Source: Cavenderia fasciculata
Lineage: Eukaryota; Evosea; Eumycetozoa; Acytosteliales; Cavenderiaceae
DNA length: 64,000 nt
Direction of reading: 5' to 3'
NCBI RefSeq assembly: GCF_000203815.1
Contig: NW_004457735.1
Coordinates: 2,356,001-2,420,000 of the forward strand
The notes beneath the pieces are model-generated. The model ran no database searches, was not told the DNA's origin, and saw only the letters and a program-made list of their open reading frames with translations. Positions 11,342 to 22,539 of the stretch are shown here, one piece after another. Numbering within the stretch: position 1 is the first letter of the stretch; each line of letters starts with the position of its first letter. A program made the position numbers and the translations under genes.

Positions 11342-13945
11342 ATGTCTCAAACAATATCTAGAGTATTTGGTTTAAGCAGTTATAGTAATTCGGTTGTCTC
11401 TAAAAGTCAATTTTTTCCAACAAAGACTTTTAGTAGTAAAACAATGAACAGATCCGATGTCAAGATCAATGTTATTGATGTAAGGAAACAAAAAAAAGGA
11501 AGATAATATAATATTTATTTATTTATTTATTTATTAATTCCTTGCTCCTTTTTTTTTAGACTGTAACAAATTCAAAATTATCTGGATTACAAGTGGAAGA
11601 CGAGGATAAAAAAGCAGAGGATTTTCAAAAGATTTTATTAGATACCATTCCAATTATTATTCGTGGAACTGAATTGATTGAAGATGAAATTGAAACCATT
11701 ACATCTGCCGATACTTTGGTAGAAAAACGTTTACCTTGCCAAGTTTTAATTGATGTTTCAAAGGTAAAAATATAATTATAATATAATTTATTGTTTATTC
11801 CTTCCTTGTTTTATTTATCCCTTTATTTTTATTATTTTTTAATTTTAGATATTAAGAGATTACCCAAGAGGAATGGGATTTAAATGTAAAGGAATACCAC
11901 CAATGTTACATGGAAAACCAAAATTGATTGGATTTAGAAATAATATGGATCAATTGGGATGGGAGATTATTAGTAAATTATCGATACTTCGTGAATTTGT
12001 AGAGAATACAATGGAGATTCATAAACTTTATGTGATTGCACTCAGCATTCGTGATTGCAAGAATGCATTTATAACCAACAAGAGCGACAATTACCTCAGA
12101 TCGGCAGAGAGCCTCTTGAATCCACAGACAGAGAATGGCAGTGTTGGCAGCGGACCATCTTCACCTCGAAGAACAGCCAAACACGTCCCCATAGTCATGT
12201 CTCGTGCACCCAAACAGGTAATAGAGTCGACTCGCGATTTGGTAGATAGCGCAATCACAAGAAAGGCTTTGGCATTGTCCAAAGACGACAACTCGCACAT
12301 GTTTAGAGAAATGATATCGGAGCGTTTCAACCTGCTCAATGGCAACCCCAAGGGATATGGAATGAATCTTTTACAGCAACGAAAGACTCGCATGATTGGC
12401 AACAGCGCCGAGGCGACACTGCTGTCTGGTGACGATTCTGCAATTGGATTAAAGAATTCACCCGACAGTCACGGACGCACACATCACAGCAACTCGATCG
12501 ATATTGGGTACGCCGCCCTGTTTACACCACCAACGGCCAAGGAAAAGGCCGAGTTTAGTCCACCACGGTCACCACCAACGTCGCCCGAGATGATCAGCAA
12601 GTCGCCGACTGGCGCGTCGTCAAAGAGATTCGCAGACCTCATGATGTCGCCTCGTTCCAGCGACCGTGTGCTCAAGCACTACAAGTTGCTTTCGTCATCG
12701 CCTTCATCGTCGGCATCCAACGTAGCATCGTATGCTGCTGCGCAGCAGACACAGCAACAACAAAACCAACAACAACACCTCCAACAACAACTGCAGATAG
12801 CAGCCGACAAGCAAGACGTAGAGTGGGAAAAGTTGGACGAAACCATCAAGGCAGGATGGAACACGATGGTGTCTCAACCGCGTGGATTCAAGTGCGACTT
12901 TGGGTCGAGCTTGCAAAAAGAGTTCCAGCCGTGCTCTGCCTACCCTGTATTATACGACGAAGACGACGAATATTTGTATAGAGACGATTTTTATGACAAG
13001 GAGCATTTCAACTACCTGGGACAGAGCAAGGGCAATGGAGAAAAGAATTTGGTTTCCATCTCGGCCGTGTCGGTCCCTCTCTCGACTGGCGAGGTCGAAT
13101 TGTTGTACATTATTAGAACACCCGACAGAGACGAGCGTGTCCGTATCGTTGCCTCGAACAAGCGTGACTCCAAAGACATGATCAAGATGATCAAAAAGTC
13201 GAGACAGCAACTCCAAAACTACAAGTTTAAAGAGGTCAAGGAAAAGGCGTTCACCAACGACCTGCTCGACTTTGAAAAGAAGAATACCGTGCACAGAAAC
13301 TTTAAGTTTGGTGTCCTCTATTGTCGCGACGGTCAAACCGAAGAGAACGACATGTATGCCAACCACGAGCCACATCTCTCGGAACGTTATCTCCAGTTTG
13401 TCGAGCTTTTGGGTGAGCGTGTCGAACTCAAGGGATGGCCACACTACAGAGGCGGTCTTGACATTCGTGACAATATGACTGGTTCACACGCAATCTACCG
13501 TCGTTGGCGAGACTATGAGCTCATGTTCCACATCTCTACCATGATTCCATACAAGGAGGATGAGCAACAAATCGACCGTAAGCGTCATCTTGGCAATGAC
13601 ATTGTAATGATAGTATTCAAAGAGGGCTCGACTCCATTCGACCCTTCCATCTGTAAATCAAACTTTAACCACATCTTTGCGGTCGTCGAGTATGACGAGA
13701 CGTTATCGACACCCGAAAATCCTCTCTACCGTTTCTCAGTGTCTTGTCGCGATGAAGTCATCGACTTTGGTCCATCTTTCCCCAAGTATCATTCCTTTAC
13801 ACCATCTGAACTCAAGGAATTCCTTGTCATCAAGTTGGTCAATGGTGAAAGACAAACTCTAAAGTCTCCAGTATTTTCACAAAAGTTTAAGAGAACAAGA
13901 AGAGAATTTTTACAATCCTATTTTGATCAATATTTATCGGAATAA
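11342..13945 (+). CDS. Rap GTPase-activating protein (RapGAP domain)
   Basis: Three exons: 11342-11479, 11560-11763 and 11849-13945, both introns phase 0; 812 residues. The C-terminal third (about 590-780) is a Rap-GAP catalytic domain. It contains NFKFGVLYCRDGQTEEND, ...FVELLGERVELKGW..YRGGLD and the signature RKRHLGNDIVMIVFKEG, whose Asn is the catalytic 'asparagine thumb' of the family, followed by FDPSICKSNFNHIFAVV. The first 240 residues are a domain I do not recognise (KGIPPMLHGKPKLIGFRNN). The middle is Ser/Pro- and Gln-rich and carries SP sites. It should speed GTP hydrolysis on Rap, which controls adhesion and myosin II in Dictyostelium. Codon third positions in the 12.1-13.6 kb part are clearly richer in C/G than in neighbouring genes. 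It converges on the diguanylate cyclase gene. Confidence 0.88.
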
Positions 13946-14384
13946 CAAATTAATGAAAACGACCAGAAGAAGAAGAAAGAACAATATGAATATTATTTAT
14001 AGTATAATTTTAAACAACCCAACAACAAAACACAGTAAAATAAACCAATTTTAACAACCTCTCCTTTATTGTACAATTATAACTAAAATATTTTCAAAAA
14101 TTGAAATGAGTATAGACAATCTTGTGAAGACTATATCGTGTATGGAATAATTCATATAAATTATAAACTTCTTTACTACAAAAACATATTTCATCATCGA
14201 TTACTCTACTAAATTCCATTATAAAAGCCTGGATTATTGTTATCAAATGTAAATCTTTTAATTATATTTATACTCACAACAAAATTTAAGACTGTTTTAA
14301 ATTAAAAGACTAATAATTGTTTTAGGGTTGTTAGAAAAAAAAAAGTACACCACTTTTTTTTTTTGTTAATTAATATTTATTAAT
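13946..14384. other. Convergent spacer between the RapGAP and cyclase genes
   Basis: AT-rich 3'-flank sequence of both genes. Nothing coding is seen. The short motif TTTTAGGGTTGTTA at 14321-14334 recurs at 17827-17840 near the duplicated repeat. Confidence 0.5.
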
Positions 14385-15370
14385 TTAAGCAGTAAAGGTA
14401 ACGGTAGAGTTGCCGTTTGGTAAAAGGTTCTTCTTCATTTGGTACATTCTGTTCGTCGGCACACTTGATCAACTTGTCGATTTGAGTTGATTGTGATTTG
14501 TTGAATACAACACCTCCAAAGGAAAGAGTTACTTTGATTGAGGTTGAGTTGTTGAGTTGGACAGTGTCGCATTGGACACTTGAGAGGTAGCTGGAAATGA
14601 ATTGATCAGCTTGTGTGTTTGATTCTACATTGCGTTTGACAATGAGGAATTCATCGCCAGAAAGGCGGACTGGGAGAACTGATTCGTCGGCGAATTGTTG
14701 GAAACGATCGGCAACTGATCTGAGGACAACATCACCATTGTCGTGTCCGTGGGTATCGTTGATTTGTTTGAATTTGTTGAGATCGATGAAATAGATTGAA
14801 CATTGGTCTGATGAAGACTTGGCTACAAAACTTTTGAATCTTGTTGTTGAGGTGGTATCTATTTTGGAGACCGGTGAGTGCATCGTGAGTCAAGGTGTTC
14901 TTGAGCTTCTTGAGTTGTTGTTTTTCTTGACTGTTGTCAATCATGATTCCTTGGAAGACACTGGTGGCAGCATCATACTTTCCAGTGAGACGGTAGTATG
15001 AAGAGCAGCTCTTGCTCTTGATTTGAACGTCACTTGGAGAAAATTGATTCATTGATGAGATGATATTATTTTGGAGGGTGATTGAGTCGATGAGGTATGA
15101 TTGGCAGAATTGTTCGAGTGATACTGAACTATTGTTGGATTTAACAATACGATTGTTAAAGTTGATTTCTAAAATACTGATTGATTGATTGGATGAGAGT
15201 ATTTCCATAAAGCGACTTGATGACTTCTTGTCACGCTTTTGGATGGTATATAAGAAAACAATGATACAAAAAGCAATATAGAAATAGTTGGTTGGGAATA
15301 GAGTGGTTGGGAATCTATCCAAAGATTGTCTTTGGATGAGTTGGTTAAAGTTGATGATTTCAATTGCCAT
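14385..15370 (-). pseudogene. dgcA: Diguanylate cyclase (DgcA-like, GGDEF) interrupted by two +1 frameshifts
   Basis: The ATG at 15370 starts a single-exon protein: one N-terminal membrane helix (FYIAFCIIVFLYTIQ), a PAS-sized region, then a GGDEF domain beginning HDALTGLQNR. The frame shifts at 14827-14835 (A4/T4 runs) into IYFIDLNKFKQINDTHGHDNGD and RLSGDEFLI. It shifts again at 14447-14448 into the usual GGDEF end (ADEQ, then MYQMKKN...) and a TAA at 14385-14387. Both shifts are relieved by removing one A, and across both junctions the three frames give one continuous domain of about 328 residues. The signature is SGDEF rather than GGDEF, and no RxxD inhibitory site precedes it. In D. discoideum DgcA makes cyclic-di-GMP, the stalk-inducing signal. 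As read, the protein would be cut inside the catalytic domain. Sequencing error, an inactive paralogue or true loss are all possible. Confidence 0.8.
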
Positions 15371-16221
15371 TTTTTAATATTATTATTAGTGTGTATGTAT
15401 GGTAGTTGTTGTGAATTTAATTAGTTGTTAAACTGTTGATTGTTTTGATTTGTGATTTAAATAATGAATCGAAAGTTGCTCTATTTATACTAAACGGTTG
15501 AATAACAGCTCAATTTATACTAAATGGTTGCACTGTAAAAGGAAAGAATGAGCAAATTAATATTTAATTCAATTATTGAACTTGATGATCATTACCATTT
15601 TTAAACATCTACTAGTTTTGGGTAATGATAATATTCCAATGATTACCATTTTAAAGCATCTACTCGCTTTGGTAAATGATAATATTCCAATGATTACCAT
15701 TTTCATCCTACTTTGATGATAACAATGATTGATGAATTGTGTAGTTGAAATGATCTCCAATGCCTGATGATGATTGATTATTCTACTCCAAAACTGTCAT
15801 CAACTACAATTTGATTGGCACAGATCATTCAGAATGTACTTAGCAATACAGATTTTTAAAACAATGAATGATTCGTTGTTGTTTTAAAATACACCCAAAC
15901 TTAAAATGGAAACTGTTATAGTTTTAGCAAAAAGAGGGGGGTTGGTGTTAATACTATCGAAATTGTGGTAAGTTCAAAAATCGGTGGATGTGTGCGTGGT
16001 TGCAAGAGAGAGAGAGGGAGCAAGTATGAGGGGTGGAATAATTAATCTAAATTGTTTATTTAGGAATAAATAGAAATACTACTATTATATGTGATTGCCA
16101 ACTTGTCCCCTAGCTCACTCGGTTGGGTGTTTAAAAAAATGGTACATACCAGATATACGGGTTGGTATTGATAAAGACTATCTTGATAAAATCAAAAGCG
16201 GTGGTTTGTTGTGGCCTATAA
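15371..16221. other. Upstream region of the cyclase gene, with repeat copy A
   Basis: Contains the duplicated repeat listed separately (15485-15710), and further AT-rich sequence with no supported gene. The stretch 15965-16020 is G-rich with GA repeats. Confidence 0.55.
15485..15710 (+). repeat. Dispersed repeat copy A with internal 51-54 base tandem units
   Basis: The segment contains ATTTATACTAAA(C/T)GGTTG twice (about 15482 and 15509) and GGTTGCACTGTAAAAGG. It then has tandem units of 54 and 51 bases beginning GATCATTACC (15587) and GATTACCATT (15641), each carrying CATCTACT and GATAATATTCCAAT, with a third partial unit at 15692. The same order occurs in direct orientation at 17845-18000, so the two copies flank the ankyrin gene. 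The 51-base unit equals 17 codons and is open in one frame on each strand, but it lacks any recognisable protein signature. Confidence 0.75.
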
Positions 16222-17758
16222 TTATTCTTGATGATCTCTCTGCTGCTGCTGCTTCAAATAAGATTCGAGTAATTGAATGATCTCGGATTGAGGACTCGTA
16301 CTAGTACTCATTTGTTGAATGACATTTTCAATTGATTCTATTCCTATTTGATGGCCATATTGCTCAAGAATGGATTTGACAATATCATAGAGCCCACTAG
16401 TTGATGCGGCCATAAGTACCTTTACATCACATTTCTCTTTTCTAACATTGATGAGAAAAGATGCTATTTCAAGCAGCCCACTACGACAAGCATTTCGAAT
16501 AGTCCTTTTCGGGCAACCTTCACTTCGATTAAAGTGTAAAAACTATATAATAAGGAAACAAATAAATAAATAAAATTATTTGTCAGTCTTTGGAATACTT
16601 ACTTTGACTACTTCAATGTGTTTATTGCAAGCAGCCCAATCCATAGCACTGCTTGTTGCACCTTCACTACGATGCTCATGAAGATATCTGACCACATTCA
16701 AGTGGCCTTTTCTTGAGGCATGATCCATAGCCACTTTGTTGCATCCTTCTTGACGATGTTCATGTAAGAACTTTGATAAAGAAAGTTATGATGATTGATT
16801 AATTGGTTGGTTGATTTTGATGTTAAAATACATACTTTGACAATCTCTAAATGGCCATTCGTAGCTGCATTATCCATAGCATTCTTTGAACAACCTTCAG
16901 TTCTATTAAAATGAAGAAACTATTATTATTTTTTAAAAAATGATGTTGTTAATATTGAAACATTTCTTTCACAATTTAAATTGTATATTGTATCTAATGA
17001 GACTAACCTTTACAATATCTAAACGACCATTACTTGCAGCATTGTCCTACATCAATCATTACATAATATTAGAAAAAGATTTATAATTAGTAATCTCTTT
17101 CTTTTTTTTTTGGCAATAATTAATTCTTACCATGGCATAATGACTACAACCTTCAGTTCTATTCTCGTGTAAATACTTTACAATTTCAATTGATACTCTA
17201 GCAGCTCTGTTCATTGTTGTTTTATCTAGTTTTAAACCATCGATAGAGCCTATCAATTTGACAGTCGAGAGATATCCATTATTGATAGCGCTGTTCATTG
17301 CCCAAACAAGAAAGTCATTCGACGAATCTCCACACCTCTTGATGAGATATTCCAATATCTCTTTATTTCCTATATCACGACCATTGCTTTTCAAGTACTG
17401 CCATTCAATTTGAACGACTGGAGACCATTCCAATAGATGTACGAGTGTATCCAATGTTGCATTATGATGTTGACAGTATTGAGTAATCGCTCTTTTTCTT
17501 TGTTTGAAATGTTATTTGATCAACATTTGTTGGTAGATAATGACAAATATAGTTCCATGGCATTGCAAACCTTGATACCATTTCAAGTCGAGGTAATGTT
17601 AACTTGATGATATCTCTTCCTTTTGATGATCGCTCCCTACCATCAAAAATACTACCTTTGTACAATTGATTTGATATATCATTAATATGATTGAATATCA
17701 ATTGTCTAATGTATTTCATTCTATATATAGATTGAAATGTAATTATTGTTGTAGCCAT
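16222..17758 (-). pseudogene. Dictyostelid ankyrin-repeat protein with one frameshift
   Basis: Five exons: 17758-17131, 17046-17008, 16919-16836, 16770-16603 and 16542-16222. After one correction the product is 412 residues. It has the dictyostelid ankyrin-family layout: an N-terminal helical head, 'LLEWSP', then repeats of the type AMDNAATNGHLEIVK / FLHFNRTEGCSKN / YLHEHRSEGATSSAMDWAACNKH, and a Gln-rich C-terminus. Frame 1 runs into a stop after ...ITFQTKKK. The family sequence (RAITQYCQHHNATLDTL) continues one base on, so the A5 run at 17493-17497 has one base too many. All later exons and splice sites are intact. The family is large and fast-evolving in dictyostelids, and its functions are mostly unknown. 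It may be a recent pseudogene or hold a sequencing error. Confidence 0.7.
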
Positions 17759-17844
17759 TATATTAATAGAATAGTTTGAGTATGTTCACAATCAAAAAAT
17801 ACAAATAAAAAAAAAGACCAATTTATTTTAGGGTTGTTAAAAAA

Positions 17845-18000
17845 ATGTAGTATAAATGGTTGCACTGTAAAGGAAAATTTAATTCAATTTATTCTATGAC
17901 CTGTTTTGGTAATGATAATATTCCAATGATTACCATTTTAAAGCATCTACTAGCTTTGGTAAATGATAATACTCCAATGATTACCATTTTTAAACTACTT
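17845..18000 (+). repeat. Dispersed repeat copy B
   Basis: Second copy of the element at 15485-15710, same orientation. It holds TATAAATGGTTGCACTGTAAAGG at about 17850, then GATTACCATT units at 17928 and 17979, exactly 51 bases apart, each preceded by GATAATA(T/C)TCCAAT. It lies directly upstream of the ankyrin gene's start. Confidence 0.75.
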
Positions 18001-18359
18001 CTATGTTTGATCAGGAAGAAGAGAGCAAGCTCGAGCATTGTAACAAGTCATCAGGGATTTCCCAAAAGTTAACCACAAATCAAACAGATGGAAATTTAAC
18101 TAATCTTTTCAGATATTTTAGTGGAGATTCGCAACCACCTATGCAATAAGAGTTTGTAGAAACTTTTTCAGGAAAACTCATTGTGAAGACCCAAGACAAG
18201 TTCAAAATTGATAGCACCCATTTTGATCATTTTCTAATCTTTTTGCATTACATTTTAATTAGAAACAGAATATTCTAATTCCATTTACTTTGCAATGAGA
18301 GACATGTTTGTGTGTTTACAGTGCTACTATGGCTGCAGGTATATCAATAGTAGTATGTA

Positions 18360-18964
18360 TTGTTATGCTCCCTCCCAACTTTATACTGGTGTCTTACTAC
18401 AATCGTCACCTGGTGATGACTTTCTAATCATTTAAGGTAATATTACTGATGTTGGTAGATCTTATATTCCAATCATTTGGTCATATAATGTACAGACCAA
18501 CATTCTTATTCAAAAGTCATTCATCGATATCAAGTTTCCTCAAGTCGATTACTCATGGGGTATTCATTAAATTAGATGTCCCTGATATTTGTTACTATGG
18601 AACATCTATGTTTCAATATAACTCCCAGTTCTTTGCTGGACTAAATTCTGACCAGGCACCTTGTGGAGGTTACATTTTTCACGTGGATCCTGTCAAAAAC
18701 ACTTCGACAATGTTGGCAACTGTCTCATTCGACAGTGAAAATATCAACTATTTTACAAGTTTTGTATTCGATAATATCAATGGCTATCTGGCCTTAATTT
18801 CTACCAACGTAACAAATTATAACAATCTTGAAATTTGTATGGTCAATCTCAACACCTATGAGGTTAACCAATATGCTATACCCAACAAAGTGGAATCGAT
18901 CATTACTTTATTGACCATAGGAGGATATTATTATTATTTAAAATTGATGGGGAGAAAGGATTAG
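18360..18964 (+). pseudogene. Decayed secreted-protein gene (stop plus frameshift)
   Basis: Sequence with good codon use is split among frames. One frame (about 18377-18575) reads QLYTGVLLQSSPGDDFLII, an in-frame TAA at 18433-18435, then GNITDVGRSYIPIIWSYN and on to a stop. A second frame (18449-18964) carries the continuation LDVPDICYYGTSMFQYNSQF, GYIFHVDP, FVFDNINGYLALI. The product looks like one of the dictyostelid secreted or surface proteins, with Tyr/Asn-rich beta-type sequence. I do not recognise the family. An alternative reading of the stop is a splice donor (TTAAG|GTAATA), so part of the damage could be an unseen intron. No signal peptide could be placed upstream. Confidence 0.5.
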
Positions 18965-19610
18965 TAAAAGTATGTTGGAAATCTGGACAAAATATATCCA
19001 AATTATAAAGAAAATATTGGATCTTTGATCTTTAATATTCATTGTGTTTAACAATTATTTATTAAATTCAAGGATGAATGTCGTAAGCAGTGAAAAGAGA
19101 TTATAGATCTACATTTTCAACTACCCTTATAAAGGAGGTAAATGAAGTGGATTTGGCAATGAATGTGGTAATAATCCAATTCTTAAGTTTCTACATAATG
19201 TCGAAAATTGGTCAATAACTATAAGTTTTGATTGATGATTTCTAATATTCGAATCCAAAGTTATAAGCTATTATTAATTATTATTATTATTATTTCTAAA
19301 CATTGATTATTAGGGAAAAATTACAAATATACACAGTGGAAAAAAACAGGGATAATACTGGTAATACTATTCTTGTTATTATTATTATTAATACTACTAT
19401 TAATATTATTAATATTATTATTATTATTATTATTATTATTAAGCTATTTATATTATTATTACTGTTGAACTTTTACACAAAATACAACTATATAATGTAT
19501 AGATGGTGGAAAAGGAATGAAGAAAGGAAGGATTGTTTGAAGTGAATAGACCTGTCTGTACATTTAAAAATGTGTGAAAATATATTTTGAATATGATATG
19601 GTGCCTCTTT
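18965..19610. other. AT-rich spacer, no gene supported
   Basis: Holds ATT/TTA triplet repeats at about 19372-19442 and sequence that may be the worn 3' part of the gene at 18.4-18.9 kb. It ends at the stop codon of the PKA-like gene. Confidence 0.5.
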
Positions 19611-22104
19611 TTAAAACTTTTCAAAAAGATCAGCTTTTCTCTTCTTTTGGTTGGCATCGTTCGAGTCATACGTTGAATCATTATCATCGTCCAACGTGTT
19701 GCTTTCATCGCTATAATTGATGGCGGTTGGTTGAGCGTGTTGATACAATGGTCCATAGTGTCCAACAAAGGATGGTAGTTTGTCCCATTGGACATCTTTA
19801 AAGAATGGATGATTCTTGATATCGCCGACACCACCCTCCATACATCCGATTCTCTTCTCGACAGATATTGTGACGAGCCGTGAGATGAGGTCTCTGGCAT
19901 CGGGTTGTATATAGGGAGGGATGAGGTCGGCGATACTTGCCTCCCGAACCTTTTTAAAGATATCATTGTTTTGATCGGCCATGAATGGTGGGACACCTGT
20001 GAGCATTTCATAGATCAGAATACCCAGTGACCACCAATCGACAGATCTTCCATGTCCATTGCCCTCCAAAATCTCTGGTGCAATATATTCAGGTGTTCCA
20101 CACATACTCTTTGTATCTTGTAATATACGTTTGGCAAATCCAAAATCTGTTAATTTAATATGTCCATCCTTATCAATTAATAAATTCTCTGGTTTTAAAT
20201 CCCTACAAAAAAAATAAAATAAAAATATGAATACAAATTACTTTTGAAAATGAATAGATTACTCTCTCTTTCTTTCAATCTTACCTATAAATAATATTTA
20301 AATTATGTAAATATTCCAAAGCTGAAATGATTTCAGCTGCATAGAGTCTTGTTACTTCAGGACTCAACCGTTTTTGTGTTCGAATGTGATCAAATAATTC
20401 TCCACCTGGAACATATTCTTGTAGTAAATATAATGAATTTTCGTCTTTAAATGTTGCATATCTTCAAATCATAAAAAAAACAAAAAGGTTAGTCATCCTT
20501 TGGTAATATTATTGATATTATATTATAACTTGTCTTGTTTCTACATACAATTTAACAATAAATTTATGATCAATACTCATTAAAACTTCCTTTTCACTAC
20601 AGACATGAGCCTCTTGACGTAAACGAACTATTTTGTTTTGATTGAGGATTTTCATACAAAATAGACGACCTGTGGATTTGTGTTCGACCAACTTTACACA
20701 TGCAAATGATCCACTACCAAGAAGATTGTGAACCCTGAAATCTGCCAATGTACAGGAACTAAAATCGATTGGTTTCTTTGTAATATCTTCTCGCAAGTGA
20801 TCGCGTACAAATGATTTGAATCTTTCCTTTTTGATGTCCAATTCGCTTTTTGATGGAAAATCGTTGGTCGACTGATCGTTTGTAGTTGGAACAAGTTTTT
20901 GGTAATACTCTAATTGATTGTAAAATTGATTTAAATCCTTTGGATCCAATTGTTGATTACTTGAAACATTATTATTTTTAGCTAATAAATTTTGTGCAAT
21001 TTGTTGGTTAGTATTATTATTATTTTGATTATTTTGATTATTAGTATTATTTGTACTATATTGAATATTATTTTGGTTATTATTATTATTGTTTTGGTAA
21101 ACGGTTGGATTATTATTTTGATTATTATTTTGATTATTTGGATCGAGTGGATTGATAGGTAAACTCTGACTGGCATGAGTTGGAGGTTGAGGTTGTGGTT
21201 GGGCATGCGCCCAAGATTGTAACGAATTGTTTAATGTATTGTGTAGTCTTAGTATTATATCACTTGCCACAGGTATTTGGCTTTGTGTAAATAATGCCCT
21301 TGTTCCATCATTTGAATTAACTAAAAACTAAATATATGTACAATTATTGTAAGTATAAATTATTGTTGTTCGGACCATCAATGAATCGAATCACCTGATG
21401 TTTGAACATACATCTGTTAATTGTTGAAATCTATGTGTCAGGGAAAGTGTAATATCTAATATATATTTAATATGAATAGGATGTAAACTAATTTGTGATG
21501 AATTATTTTGTTGTTGTTGTTGTTGTAAAATTTGTTGTTGCTGTTGTTGTTGTTGTAACGCCTGTTGTTGTTGTTGCTGCAATGCTTGTTGTTGCTGTTG
21601 CTGTTGTTGTTGTTGTTGCAAAGCATGTTGTTGTCGTTGTTCTATTTGTTGTTGTTGATGTTGATGTTGTTGTTGAATAGTGATCTTTTGTTGCTCGGTT
21701 TGTTGTTGTTGTATGATTGAATCAATATTTTGTTTTTGTCGTTGTTCTATTTGTTGTTGTTGCTGTTGTTGCTTTTGCATGTGTAACAGCTGTTGTTGGA
21801 TGTGGTGCTGTTGTTGCAGCTGCTGTTGAAGGTTAGAGTCTTTCAAGAGGTTATTCTTGTTGTCGTCCTTGACAAACTTTTGGTAGTATTTGAGAGGATT
21901 TTTACGGCTTTCATCTTCCTCGTCGTCTTCGTCATCTTCATAGAGATGTTTGCTATAATATCCAGTTGTATTTTGTAGGGCCGACCGAATCGCCTGTGGT
22001 CGCATGCTATTGCTATCGTCATATAAATTGGGCACGGCACCGCACTGAGAAATGGCACCACCATTGTTGTTGGTGTCTCTTCCATTGGATTGTTGATGTA
22101 AAGC

Positions 22105-22142
<38 letters not shown>

Positions 22143-22539
22143 GGTGTAAACCATTGTGAAAAGATGGGTCATCAACCTTTTGTACCTTTTTTGGATGTTG
22201 TTGTTCAATCGCCGTATCAGGTTGGTTCGACACAACAGGTAAAGACAAACAACTACTATTGTTATTATTACTATTATTATTATTATTGTTAGGATGACTA
22301 TTACGAGGTGATTGCTTTTGATTCAAAAATGTCGGCTCACTACCACGCAGGTCGCGTGATGGATCTGCAGGTAGTTCCGACCCATACATCTGTAAATGAT
22401 GGTTTGGATTATGATGATTGTTGTTGTTGTGATTGAAAATGATGTTGTTGTTATTATTATTATTGCAATGATGGTGTAGAGAAGATATGGATGAAGTCGG
22501 AGATGTATATGTTGATGAGATATCCAAGAGGTTATCCAT
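19611..22539 (-). CDS. PKA-catalytic-like AGC protein kinase with long Q/N-rich N-terminus
   Basis: Four exons: 22539-21412, 21321-20549, 20461-20285 and 20202-19611; 889 residues. I start at the ATG at 22539; the frame runs a little further upstream but has no earlier ATG. Residues 1-570 are Asn/Gln/His-rich with very long Gln runs. The kinase domain has LGSGSFACV (about 572-580; the third Gly of the loop is Ala), the ATP Lys in [24 protein letters not shown], the activation loop [15 protein letters not shown], and [12 protein letters not shown]. The C-terminus ends F-E-K-F, the FxxF motif by which PKA catalytic subunits dock into their own PIF pocket. It is more distant from mammalian PKA than D. 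discoideum PkaC is, so it may be a second PKA-like kinase rather than pkaC itself. Its activation loop is the type PDK1 phosphorylates. Confidence 0.85.

Noticed and set aside
14321-14334. TTAGGG-like motif as a telomere-derived repeat
   Set aside because: Single copies only, inside a longer motif shared with 17.83 kb.
14385-15370. Programmed +1 frameshifting in the cyclase gene
   Set aside because: The two sites share no slippery motif or slow stop codon, and other broken genes shift at unrelated homopolymers.
21495-21978. Val-rich frames opposite the poly-Gln N-terminus of the PKA-like kinase
   Set aside because: Antisense shadow of CAA/CAG repeats.
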